Assembly (NCBI RefSeq): GCF_000150955.2
Contig: NC_011679.1
Location: forward strand, 372,001-436,000
Origin: Phaeodactylum tricornutum CCAP 1055/1
Taxonomy: Eukaryota; Bacillariophyta; Bacillariophyceae; Surirellales; Neidiaceae
Direction: 5' to 3'
DNA length: 64,000 nucleotides
How positions within the stretch are numbered: position 1 is the stretch's first letter; each line of letters opens with the position of its first letter. Under the pieces are notes generated by a model, which ran no database searches, was not told the origin of the DNA, and was given only the letters and a program-made list of their open reading frames with translations. The translations under genes were made by a program, and so were the position numbers. Positions 21,531 to 30,905 of the stretch are shown in pieces.

Positions 21531-22033
21531 TGATAAGGACAACGTCTCACCAGAAGTTCAATCGCCTACTGCTAAAAGACAAGTCGCTTCCGTCCCACAC
21601 ACAACGAATCACAGCCCCACAGTCCCTACGAATATCCAAGAGTACAATGTAGACTCATAATCTTCGTAGTTCATCGTTTTCCTCAACTGTGATCTCCATC
21701 GTCGTTTTGTGTTCTTCAATACAATGAATGCCAACCACATATCAAACAAACTTTTGCTCTACTGTAGAGAACCTCAAATGGTACCCGTCGAGGAGTCATC
21801 CCTGTTGCGTTGATGTATTTAGAACACATGACTTCAACACAGCGTTCACTCAAGCTCATCACGGTTAAAGGGCTAGTATATAACGTAGTGAGTTTGTTGG
21901 TGGTTAATATTCACAAGGGACAACAATTATATTATCACAAAATGGCAGCATTCACTGCAAATGAACAAGCCGCAAGCAACGGACGCCTTTACAAATATGC
22001 GGCAGGTTTTGCCGTGCGTCAATCGATTCTCGT
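21531..22033. other. Right flank of the foldback element, no clear gene
   Basis: The first 130 bp (to a TAA at 21658-21660) is open on the plus strand. If CCTG is taken as a target duplication, it continues the frame that ends at 19903. The remaining bases up to the unknown gene's stop codon show no features. Confidence 0.3.
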
Positions 22034-22957
22034 CTATTTCGTGTCCATCTGAGGATGCAAAAAGGATGCCAGAGTCTTGGGTGACATTTGATTATCACTC
22101 AGTAAGGAAGCCATACATTGTCGCAAGAACGAAAAGCTCTTGAGTAGGCGAGAGGATCTGACATCGATACCACGGCAAACGATCGGAATTTGAATATTCG
22201 CCAATGAACGTTCGTAATTGCCTTCTTCGTCCCCGGGGACAATGTAGTGCACGTCGTACGCGTTGGTCTGGACCGCAACCAACATTAGCTCCAGACAACC
22301 GGCCTGTACCATGAGATCGACCATAGTCACATCCACGGCCTGTCGCGAGTCGCGCAAGATACGTTCGTTCGTAGCATTTACTGGGCTCTTGTCGATGTCG
22401 TTGCGCGGATCAAAGAAAGGAAGGTTCAGCAAAATGGCGGTTGCGTGGCGTTGAATTTTGGATGAGTCCGGGTGTCGAGCCATACAGTCGGCAATGCCTT
22501 GTAGAACACCACAGTTAACCATGCAATTCTTAAAGTATGCTTGATCTTTACTTCCTTCACGGGGAGACTCTAGAAGCGCTCGGAGTGCATGCAGCACGCG
22601 TTCTTGGACACGGGCTTGATGGCGGAGGACGGCGTCCCGCAGCATGGTGACGAGTTGAGGAATGTTCCGATCGCGAAAGGCCTTTTCCACGGCCTCCCGA
22701 TGAAAGTTCCCAGTGGATCTCGTCGAGATGTGTTGTTGTTCTTGTTGAGTTAGCAAATCTTGTTCAAACGCTGCAATCTGTCGAGCAAGGGCGATTTCGC
22801 CGATCCGGAGGGTCAAGGGAGTAATCAGTCGGGTTTCTTCTGCTTTGTGCCGCGTCAAATCGTGGTAGCAAATTTCTGTCAACCGGCGTCCCATAGATCG
22901 AGTACCTAAACGGTCATCGAGTAGATCTTGGGTTGCCTGATGTCCTTGCGCAGTCAT
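22034..22957 (-). CDS. Unknown protein, probably helical-repeat (ARM-like)
   Basis: A single exon of 307 aa from ATG 22957. No family was recognised with confidence. The sequence is rich in amphipathic helices with leucine spacing typical of ARM/HEAT folds, for example NIPQLVTMLRDAVLRHQARV, VQERVLHALRALLES and IQRHATAILLNLPFF. It lacks a signal peptide or membrane segment, so it is probably soluble and cytosolic or nuclear. The frame extends upstream of ATG 22957 for 22 codons without another ATG, so a short upstream exon cannot be excluded. It is divergent from the GPATCH1-like gene. Confidence 0.7.
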   Translation of the reverse strand: MTAQGHQATQDLLDDRLGTRSMGRRLTEICYHDLTRHKAEETRLITPLTLRIGEIALARQIAAFEQDLLTQQEQQHISTRSTGNFHREAVEKAFRDRNIPQLVTMLRDAVLRHQARVQERVLHALRALLESPREGSKDQAYFKNCMVNCGVLQGIADCMARHPDSSKIQRHATAILLNLPFFDPRNDIDKSPVNATNERILRDSRQAVDVTMVDLMVQAGCLELMLVAVQTNAYDVHYIVPGDEEGNYERSLANIQIPIVCRGIDVRSSRLLKSFSFLRQCMASLLSDNQMSPKTLASFLHPQMDTK

Positions 22958-23937
22958 GATGAGGATGAGTTTGGGGGCTCTTTTGTGTGACAAACAATAT
23001 CTTTCGAATTGTGGGAGTTGCACAAGAATGAGTACAAAAGCGCGTTTGATACAGAAAGTGATTGATGGCGTCCAGGAAGAATTTTGAGCGGACTAGCAAA
23101 TACACGCTAGAATTTACTTCTGTAGTTTCAACGACCAATGAGTACCACGGTAGTAAAAAATAGGCAAAGGCCGGAACCGAAATTGATGTATGTAACCTGC
23201 CGCATACCTTACCAGTGAATCAAGCGAAATGACGCACAAACGGTTGTACTTCTGATGGGCGGAGAGATTGACAAAGTATGACTATGTCTACGCTATTCCT
23301 ATCCAACTAATCCTAGTCTCAGCTGGAGAGACTTCGGGAAGCAACCTTGTTTTTGGGCACTTTCAGACGGTTGACACAAAATCGTTGTATTGATTGGTTG
23401 GAAGAAGTTGACTCTGACGCAGATGTTTCCTGTTCTTCGAGTTGCGTTGACGTAGACATTTCCATTGTTGGACTTACTGTTAATGTAACTTCCGAATCCT
23501 TTTGAAAGGAAAGAGTTTCTGGGAAAGACACACACTGGTTTCAAATTGCAGTCGAAAACACCATTACAGCCGGAAATGATAGATAGATGTCATTGGTCAT
23601 TGGGTTTTTATAAGACATCCATAGCCAATCCAAATTCCGTCGTCATTTCGCTGTCAATACGCCCCTGTTTGAAGAGCCGATATGAACACGACTGGATCGT
23701 GACCTACTCGCATAACACGGGAATAAAACTTTCAACTTGACTGTGAGTGTGACCTCACTGTCGAACTTCGCCGTACGTGTATACGCACATTTTTGGCTCG
23801 CTAGACCATGGTGCAAGCACAATGTAAATGCAAGGGCAAAGTAGCTTGACGAGTAGTCCTTGTATTGAAACGTCTTTGAATATACCCTTCGTTGAAAAGC
23901 AGACTTGCTTGCATTTGCAAAGTAGTACCAACGAGTT
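22958..23937. promoter_or_regulatory. Divergent intergenic region with a TCACWGTCA site
   Basis: This 980 bp stretch lies between the starts of the unknown gene and the G-patch gene. TGACTGTGA is at 23738-23746, 192 bp before the G-patch ATG. A 70-80 codon Ser/Thr-rich frame on the minus strand around 23299-23544 has no ATG start and no family features; it was not called. Confidence 0.45.
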
Positions 23938-26199
23938 ATGTCGGATCCATCGACCCGACGTGTAGCCTATGTGCCCCGCCATAAGCGCAAGCAACAGTCG
24001 ACTCGGTTGCATGGGGCTTTCGCCGGCGGGTTTTCGGCTGGATATTTCAACACTGTAGGTTCCAAAGAAGGGTGGAAACCCCAACTTGAAAACGACGTTA
24101 ATGAAAGCGGTGATATCCAGCCTGTAGTACAGCAGCGACCAGAAGACTTTATGGACGAACAAGATCATGACGAATGGGGTGGACCCCTCGCATTGCAAGA
24201 TAGCTATGCCGAATCGAAAACATCAGCATCTCGTGCAACTAAGCCTCTGGATATTCTGTGGACCGTCGATGTGCCTAAAAACGTCGGAAGTCAACTCCTG
24301 CGTCGCTTAGGTTGGAGAGAAGGATCGACGTCGGCTTATATTTCAGATGAAGCCGACACGCTGCACGATGCTAGCAGTACTTCAAGGAAGAGTCCTTCAC
24401 CTAAAAGGCGACGCAGAATTCGGCTGCATCAGGAACGCGTACGTATACCCCAGCCAAAGTTGGACACCTGTGGTTTGGGCTACGAGCCATTTCAGGATGC
24501 ACCCGAGTTCCGTAGGCATCACGATCGGAGACGGAAATTGGCGCAAGAACGAGCCCAGGTTTCCAACCATGATGTTTACCGGCTTTCGGATGTCGTCAAA
24601 GGTGATAATGGCGCCCACAATGAGATCCAGTCCAAGTTTCGGTGTCCAACAATTGATGCAGACGATCCATACGTGTCGTACGAAACAGTAGAAGATTTTG
24701 TTGGGAAACGGTCGGTAGGAGGCTTTGCTCTTCATGAAGATGTGGATGATGCTTACGATGCGGCAAGTCTCAGCAAAAATTCGGGGAAGGTGAATATTGA
24801 TACAGAGGCCTACGATACTGTTTTATACGAGAACGGTAGCGATAGTGAGGCAGATGCGGATTCCAAAATAGATGTTAAGGAAGCCGTGGGGAGTATCTTT
24901 GCTGCATGGGCAACTTCTAGTAAGACGCAAAGTTCCAAAAAGGTAAATGAAAGCGCTGGAGTCACCTCCGACGGTCGATCACCCTTACCAGGTTTCGTCA
25001 TGGGAGGTTCGGCTGATGCCCAGACTTCGAAATTAGAAAACCAGCGCTATCGTGGTCCAGATATACCGCAAGACTACGAGGAAAGGCGACACCAGTTTGG
25101 TCCGGACGAGCATCCCCTTGTCTTTCAAACGTTGTCGAAAGCGGAAATACTCAAACAAGAGGACGCTCGAAAAGAGGTTGTCGCTCAACAAGCTCTCCTA
25201 GACAATATCACTATCCCAGTATCGAAAGCTGCACCTCCCAATTCTGACAGGCCAATGGCAGGCAAGGCGTTTTTCAGCCTTGCTGAAGCCATGAAAAATC
25301 GGTTTACTCCCGAGGGTGTCCAAGAAACTAACCAAACCGAAGTGGCTAGCTCAGAACATGCGAGCCAACATCATGATACCACCGACGTTTTAGACCAAGG
25401 CAAGGTTGACAAAGGAAACTCATCCACTGCGATCAAGGCCGTCTCCGTCCAACGAACCGTCGTTCCGTTTACACCAGCTCCCCTTTTGTGCAAACGGTTT
25501 CACGTACCGGCATTCGCGAGTGACCAATCACTGACACCTTTTGACACGAAGATTACCGAAGCTTCCTACTTTCAAGATGAGATTTTGAACAAAATGGATC
25601 GAGCGCAGGCTACCTCTGCGAAGCTAATGAAGAGGGTACCCGTTCGAACAGAACTACCGCCACTACCACAATCTGACGAAATGGGTTTGAAGCGTCGACC
25701 GCCCATGGCTTTATACAAGTCCATATTTGAGCCCGAGTCCGAGGACGCGGCAACGTCAAGTGAAGAGGACGACGAGAAAGACAGAGACGATACCCCAACA
25801 GCCTCTAGAGACGGCGATTTGCGTTTAGTTGCGTTCAAAGATGACATGATTGATGAAGACCGCCTTGTACCGTATGATGAATTGAGTGGAAATGCTGCGA
25901 AAGAAATTTCTGCAAAAGGCAAGCAGCGACGACAGCCATCAAGATCTCGATCACCAGCAAATAGTTTAGACAATCGTTCCCAAAAACGAAAACATCGTCG
26001 CAAACATCGAATTATTGATGACGGTGGTAAAAAGTCATCCGACCGACAGAAACGGCGTGACAAAAGGCGATCTCGGTCCGAAAAGGATGAACGTCGTCGG
26101 AGACGTCGCGCGGAAGACGAAGATCGTGAACCTATGTGCAAGTATCAGAAGGAAGACCGAAACGAACGCAAACGCAAAAAGGGGAAACAATCATTTTAA
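23938..26199 (+). CDS. G-patch protein of the TOUGH/GPATCH1 family
   Basis: A single exon of 753 aa. The N-terminus has the family signature HGAFAGGFSAGYFNTVGSKE followed by RPEDFMDEQD, as in plant TOUGH and animal GPATCH1. A G-patch-like segment follows (about residues 115-180), with VGSQLLRRLGWREG and later KLDTCGLGYEPF. The rest is largely disordered, with ADDPYVSYETVEDF, acidic blocks, and a basic Arg/Lys/Ser-rich C-terminus resembling splicing factors. G-patch proteins activate DEAH helicases in the spliceosome; TOUGH acts in splicing and small-RNA processing in plants. It is nuclear by family. It ends only 93 bp from the convergent sterol isomerase stop. Confidence 0.88.
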   Translation: MSDPSTRRVAYVPRHKRKQQSTRLHGAFAGGFSAGYFNTVGSKEGWKPQLENDVNESGDIQPVVQQRPEDFMDEQDHDEWGGPLALQDSYAESKTSASRATKPLDILWTVDVPKNVGSQLLRRLGWREGSTSAYISDEADTLHDASSTSRKSPSPKRRRRIRLHQERVRIPQPKLDTCGLGYEPFQDAPEFRRHHDRRRKLAQERAQVSNHDVYRLSDVVKGDNGAHNEIQSKFRCPTIDADDPYVSYETVEDFVGKRSVGGFALHEDVDDAYDAASLSKNSGKVNIDTEAYDTVLYENGSDSEADADSKIDVKEAVGSIFAAWATSSKTQSSKKVNESAGVTSDGRSPLPGFVMGGSADAQTSKLENQRYRGPDIPQDYEERRHQFGPDEHPLVFQTLSKAEILKQEDARKEVVAQQALLDNITIPVSKAAPPNSDRPMAGKAFFSLAEAMKNRFTPEGVQETNQTEVASSEHASQHHDTTDVLDQGKVDKGNSSTAIKAVSVQRTVVPFTPAPLLCKRFHVPAFASDQSLTPFDTKITEASYFQDEILNKMDRAQATSAKLMKRVPVRTELPPLPQSDEMGLKRRPPMALYKSIFEPESEDAATSSEEDDEKDRDDTPTASRDGDLRLVAFKDDMIDEDRLVPYDELSGNAAKEISAKGKQRRQPSRSRSPANSLDNRSQKRKHRRKHRIIDDGGKKSSDRQKRRDKRRSRSEKDERRRRRRAEDEDREPMCKYQKEDRNERKRKKGKQSF

Positions 26200-26292
26200 A
26201 AGGTATAGCTAGAGCGTATTCTTCGACTACTTTGAGGACTTTTGCGACTGGACACGCGAAGTAAAATAGTCGTGTGGCCCGACGTGGCCTCA

Positions 26293-27117
26293 TCAATCTC
26301 TCTTTTGGTGCTGGACAAAGACCAATCGACATTCATCCACAGCTCGCGTAATGCGGTAATAGGGAACGAAGCCCCAAATGAGGTTGCAGAACCAAAAGCC
26401 AAACCAGTAATAGACCAAATGATACGGATCCGTGAACTTGAGATTCGCCCAGCGATCGCCCGGAATGCCTACCGGGTCCAAGGCCGGGATCTTCGTTTGT
26501 CCTTCGTAGACTTCGGAGACAACAAACACAATCATGCCCATGATGTGAAAGGTACTAGTGACAATTTCCATGGGGAAGCGAAGTGGATGACGCTTGAGAA
26601 CCGTCCACAGCGTCACCAAACACAATGGGTACATGACGAAAAGTTCTACCGCCCCAATCACCCAGGGAACCACGTGACCTTCCGTAAAACGCCGATCCAA
26701 CAAATCGTACTGCTGAACCACTACCGGAACCAATCGAAAGGATCCAGACGCACCGTCCATGGTTGCGTGGTACAACCACGCATTCCACCAGTACCATTCC
26801 GCTACCCATCGATCGTATACGCGCAACGGAGGGTGTTCGCCTCGGGCGTCGTAGGAGACGTAAACCGTCGCGCACGCCGAAAGGAAAAAGAAAAGGACGT
26901 AGGGATTCAGGTAGAACCCCCGAATCATGAGCATCAAATCCCATTCGTTGGCTTCCATGTATCGAAAGCTCATAATGAGGAGACAAAGGAAGGAAAACAT
27001 GCGAATTGGGTCCGGCATGCTCTTTTGTAGAAAGGTACTTTCCCAGTTGATCCAATTGCAGCCGGCCACGGACTGTCCCCTTTTCGCATGCCCATTGGCT
27101 GGTTTCGTTTCCGCCAT
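26293..27117 (-). CDS. EBP-type sterol delta8-delta7 isomerase (EXPERA domain)
   Basis: A single exon of 274 aa. Several transmembrane helices lie across residues 40-260. NAWLYHATMDGASGSF and VYYWFGFWFCNLIWGFVP match the emopamil-binding-protein family, which moves the sterol double bond from C8 to C7 in the endoplasmic reticulum during sterol synthesis. The N-terminal 35 residues are soluble. It is divergent from the mitochondrial protein gene at 27666, sharing 548 bp of upstream DNA. The assignment to EBP rather than another EXPERA member (TMEM97, TM6SF) rests on length and the HATMDG region. Confidence 0.82.
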   Translation of the reverse strand: MAETKPANGHAKRGQSVAGCNWINWESTFLQKSMPDPIRMFSFLCLLIMSFRYMEANEWDLMLMIRGFYLNPYVLFFFLSACATVYVSYDARGEHPPLRVYDRWVAEWYWWNAWLYHATMDGASGSFRLVPVVVQQYDLLDRRFTEGHVVPWVIGAVELFVMYPLCLVTLWTVLKRHPLRFPMEIVTSTFHIMGMIVFVVSEVYEGQTKIPALDPVGIPGDRWANLKFTDPYHLVYYWFGFWFCNLIWGFVPYYRITRAVDECRLVFVQHQKRD

Positions 27118-27665
27118 TTAAAATGGTGTGTTGTGCAGGGACGGATTCGGAAGAAGTGGCGCAGTGTGAGATGCTTGGCTTGCAGGTTGCCAACAATGCT
27201 GTCGTCGGTGTATAGCTAGCATGCTTTCGTCTAGACGTGAATGACAGTGAAGGGGAATGAATATACGGCGCACGTGTGTAGTAGAACCAATGAGAACCGA
27301 CACGACGAATCGTGTTTCACGTGGTAGGGGCCCGCGCGGATGGCGAGGTTCGCCGCAAAAACCTTTTTATGCTATCCGGTACAGATGCGGAATACGGAGT
27401 CCTCCTTTTTGTAAATTGGAATACTTGCACATACTTTGAAAAGTCAGGGAATATACAATCGCTGACGGACGTACGGCCGGCCCCCTTTACAACGTTACTA
27501 CCCCTGCGACGCCTATATCACACGTTGTCCTCCTGTGGTCTCACTACCGTGTGCACGAGAGTCCGTGTGGCCGAGCGGTAGACTCACTCCCTAATAAACA
27601 CGACGGTCGTTCCACCGTCGTCACCCTACGGACCTCACACCACACTGTAAACGTCGTCAACCACC
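27118..27665. other. Divergent intergenic region with a tRNA-like stretch
   Basis: This 548 bp stretch separates the sterol isomerase and the mitochondrial protein gene and should hold both promoters. At 27561-27634, GTCCGTG pairs with TACGGAC and a perfect tRNA A-box (TGGCCGAGCGGT) follows, but there is no proper T-arm, so it is not called a tRNA. No TCACWGTCA site was seen. Confidence 0.4.
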
Positions 27666-29036
27666 ATGGCGAGCCGTCTTCCGCTACTGGTTGCCCGTAA
27701 TGGACGGTCGCTCGTTCCACGAACTTCGTCACGAAGCCTATCGACGAGTGACTCCTCGAGCGAACAAGCGAGCAAGGGCGACGGGACCGACAACAAACCC
27801 CCCGTGCAGCCCTTCGTCACTTCCAGATTCCAACCGGGAGAATGGAATTATGAGCGGACTGATCCACTCTACCGTCCCAAATGGGCCAACAAGACTAAGC
27901 TTATTTCTGCGGAAGACTTTGCCAATCGCCCGACGGTCGGCTTTTCCTGCGAGTTTGAATCTTACCAGGAGGGCATGGTGACCTTGAGTTGGCTGGATCG
28001 CTCCGAACAGCAGCAAATCTACCAATTGTATACGGAACTAATGAATCACTCGCAGCAGAAACACGGAAAAACCTCACACGAATATATCATGCGGGTGATT
28101 GCACAAAAGTTTAACATCACGGCGGAACGCACTGCAGCCACGGTACAGCTCATGCACAATGAACAGCAGATTTTGAAGAACGAACCGGACCGGGTACTCC
28201 TGGACGATTTGGCGGACGCGATGGATTACGAAATCAAAGAGACGATACGGGATGCCTACAGTGTCTACAGAATGAAAGCGCCGGATTCCTTTGTCGAAAC
28301 ACCGGCTGGGATTCGCAAGGATAGCAAAAAGTGGAGTGTGGTGGAGGACCTTTTTGACGTAGACGAGCTAATGAAGGATACGATCGTGCGTGATGAGCAC
28401 GACGCTAGACTCCAAATTGATGGAAAGATTTACATCGAGGATGTTGACGAGGACAAAATTCCGATCAAACTGTCCAAAGATTGCAAGAAGCTTTTGAAAG
28501 CCCAGAAGGATCTCGCTGCCAGCACGAAAACCTTGCAGAGCTCCACAACAAAGTGGCCGCAGAAGGAAGAAAGTGAGCGACGCCCTCGCTGGAAGTATGT
28601 GGCACAAACCGTGAATGTACGGGAGCTCAAGAAGCAGAACAAGAAGCGCCGCTCGTACAAAAACAACAACCCTATTAATACTCTAGTGGAACACGACGGT
28701 ACCTTGCGAGCGGGTAACATGGCTGACGTCAAAATGACGGCATGGAAGCCAGTCCGAAACGAACAAGAGCATACGTACGGTAGAGCGAAAAAAGCTTGGT
28801 TGGACCTCACGGTCCGCGGTGAGACCGGTGCTTGGGGCAAAGCTCCGGAGAATAGGGTCCAACGTGAGGGTAACTTTCGTAGATATTTGGAGGAAGGACC
28901 GAACTATCGCAAGAATGATGAAGCAGCAATGGCCGCAGCTAAACAAGCAGAGGATGCAGCAAAGAAAACCGAGGAGGCTGATGCGGAAGATGGAACAGGA
29001 GAATCTTCCAACTCGGATACCAAAGACGACGAATAA
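27666..29036 (+). CDS. Probable mitochondrial protein of unknown family
   Basis: A single exon of 456 aa. The first 30 residues are rich in Arg and Ser with no acidic residues (MASRLPLLVARNGRSLVPRT), a typical mitochondrial presequence. The body is charged and helical, with WLDRSEQQQIYQLYTELM, HEYIMRVIAQKFNITAERTA and ATVQLMHNEQQILKN. The last 60 residues are acidic and low-complexity. The MRVIAQKFNI-like helix pattern is loosely reminiscent of fungal mitochondrial regulator/ribosomal proteins (Bot1, PF12298), but this is only an impression. A mitoribosome-associated role is a guess. ATG 27666 fits the presequence and its good CACCATGG context. Confidence 0.6.
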   Translation: MASRLPLLVARNGRSLVPRTSSRSLSTSDSSSEQASKGDGTDNKPPVQPFVTSRFQPGEWNYERTDPLYRPKWANKTKLISAEDFANRPTVGFSCEFESYQEGMVTLSWLDRSEQQQIYQLYTELMNHSQQKHGKTSHEYIMRVIAQKFNITAERTAATVQLMHNEQQILKNEPDRVLLDDLADAMDYEIKETIRDAYSVYRMKAPDSFVETPAGIRKDSKKWSVVEDLFDVDELMKDTIVRDEHDARLQIDGKIYIEDVDEDKIPIKLSKDCKKLLKAQKDLAASTKTLQSSTTKWPQKEESERRPRWKYVAQTVNVRELKKQNKKRRSYKNNNPINTLVEHDGTLRAGNMADVKMTAWKPVRNEQEHTYGRAKKAWLDLTVRGETGAWGKAPENRVQREGNFRRYLEEGPNYRKNDEAAMAAAKQAEDAAKKTEEADAEDGTGESSNSDTKDDE

Positions 29037-29114
29037 ATACCTCGCATAAAGACGATAACCGGAATATTTTGGGGTCTATGAGCTTCTTACGTTCATCGTT
29101 ATATTGTTTTGGGA

Positions 29115-30407
29115 TCAGTTTCGATGTTTCTTTGTAGACTCTCCGCGATGGTCATGATTTCTGCTGTTGTTGCCCTGGTAATGTCGTTTACCGCCGAGTT
29201 GCTGCGCATGAGGACCTTGGCCGTCCGAACCCAAGAGAGGTGGAGATCCGGTCTCTTCGATTACATCCTGTGCCAGACCCCAAAGAATAATGCTGATTCG
29301 ACCCTTGCCGTCTTGCTCTTCGGGTGCCAAGGCATTGATGCCGTGTTTCCACAAAATGTTAACGTCGCGACCAAAAGTGAAAACACCGTTGTTCGTTTGC
29401 GGGAAGTAGACACGCACCTTGGCCTCTGGTATATCGGTCGCCCGGACAAAGGCTAACTCTCGCGTAGCGCCAAAGGAAACCCCGATAGTGATGTTTTGAT
29501 TTTTCGCCCTCTGCGGGTTGAAAGCTCTGCACAAAACTGTAGTGAGCAACGATTCGTAAGCGGAGGATGACCCCATAGTGCGTTCTACTTACGCTGAATC
29601 GTGATGGAAGGCTTTCCAATCCGAGCTATCCTTGTACCAATTGAAGCGGTATCCGATGGATTGTTTGCGTATCTTAAAATACGTACACAAACGATCGACA
29701 ATGTTGTTGAACAACGGAGATTGCTCCGGCTTCTTAACTATCAGATGCAATCCTTCGTGCCACGAAACCCACTCTTGCTTTGCCGTCATTTCCTCGACAA
29801 GGTTGTAGTACATATCCCAATTTTCCTGGGCACCAAACAATTCCGGGACGATAACGACATCGTCATGCTTGAGAGGTTTGTTATAGACATCCATCTGCGG
29901 CGACCCGACTAGAATGCGTAGCTCCGGGCGAACCAAGGTCGACGCGGGGTCGAACGATTCCGTATTGCGCCCGGCAACACGGTTGGTAGCCTTCCTCGTG
30001 ACTCGCCGGTTAGGATCGTCACCCCGTGGATCCGGTCCCACGATATCCGGCAAGCGTTCGTCCTTGGGAACTTCCTTGACGTAGTACCTTTTGTGACGGT
30101 CCCCCTTTATGTCGGAGGGACGACAGGAGCTTGACGTCTTGTGCTGAAGGCTACGACCATGGTGCAATTCGCGGTAAGGTATGTCCCGTGCGATGGTTTG
30201 GCGGCCGAGGCTCAATTTCCCGGCGATGATCGTGAAAATCTCCATGGCGTTGATGATCACGCCGATGTCCCTCACTAGTTTGTCGACGCTTGGAAGGGTG
30301 AAAGATTTCGGTCCGCTCTTCGTGACGGCCGTGCTGGTTTGTTGATCGGTAGTGTTGCCGAGAGGGGGGATAGTTTTCGTCACGTTCGTATCGAACATTT
30401 CCTTCAT
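29115..30407 (-). CDS. AlkB-like 2-oxoglutarate/Fe(II) dioxygenase
   Basis: Two exons, 29593-30407 and 29115-29526, joined across a 66 bp intron (GC|GTAAGT...GCAG|A). The joint gives WKAFHHDSAAFNPQRAKN, placing the HxD iron-binding motif beside the next family block, ITIGVSFGATRELAF. The distal His and the 2OG-binding Arg are seen in WKHGINALAP and KGRISIILWG. The catalytic core is the last 190 residues; the first 200 are basic and disordered. AlkB-family enzymes remove methyl groups from nucleic acids or proteins. The substrate is unknown. ATG 30407 is chosen as the first ATG in frame, and a TCACTGTCA at 30534-30542 lies upstream; an earlier start via another exon is possible. Confidence 0.78.
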
Positions 30408-30905
30408 GGACGCTGCGTTCGATCGAGCGTTGTGTACGATCACGACAGGCTTCCAAAGGACCGTCCATGGTCAACGTGTGGGTCAAGTCGGGTCGGGTCG
30501 TGTACGCAACACAATTGTGCACGGCGGACGAGGTCACTGTCACTGCCTGTCCATCGAGAACCGAACTGTGCGGGACAATTGGGTCGGCGCGCGCGCCGGT
30601 CCGCTGGCCGAGTACGCTCGAGATTCGTAGCGATCTATAGGTTGTCTCTCATTGGTTAGTTTTGACTATCACGACGCCACGTACGACAAGACAAAAGAGA
30701 AACATTCCCGGAGCACGTCATTTCTACTTCCGAAGGACTGACGGAGGCGAACGTTTGTTTCGACCGAGAATTTTATCATCGTCCCCACCATAAACGAGGA
30801 GACCGAGGTGGGGCATACTTTGTCACCCCATCATTTTTGCTCATTTGCAGTGTCAGTTAGCAGAGAAAATACGCAACCATCTAACTCACTGTCAACTGCA
30901 TAGCG
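30408..30905. promoter_or_regulatory. Divergent intergenic region with two TCACWGTCA sites
   Basis: This 498 bp stretch lies between the AlkB-like gene and the GT14 gene. TCACTGTCA occurs at 30534-30542 (127 bp upstream of the AlkB start) and at 30886-30894, ending only 11 bp before the GT14 ATG. The second position implies the motif is in or next to the 5' leader. Confidence 0.5.

Noticed and set aside
23299-23544. Ser/Thr-rich minus-strand frames as an exon
   Set aside because: They begin at alternative codons, have no family features, and lie in a divergent promoter region.
27561-27634. Class II tRNA gene
   Set aside because: The ends pair over 7 bp and the A-box TGGCCGAGCGGT is perfect, but the T-arm lacks the GGTTCGA motif, no anticodon stem forms, and a 7 bp hairpin sits where the T-arm should be. 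It may be a tRNA-derived relic or chance.
30151-30543. Basic, Arg/His-rich 130-codon minus-strand frame as the AlkB N-terminus
   Set aside because: It overlaps the AlkB exon in another frame and has no splice site pair that would join it to the catalytic frame. ATG 30407 in the catalytic frame is simpler.
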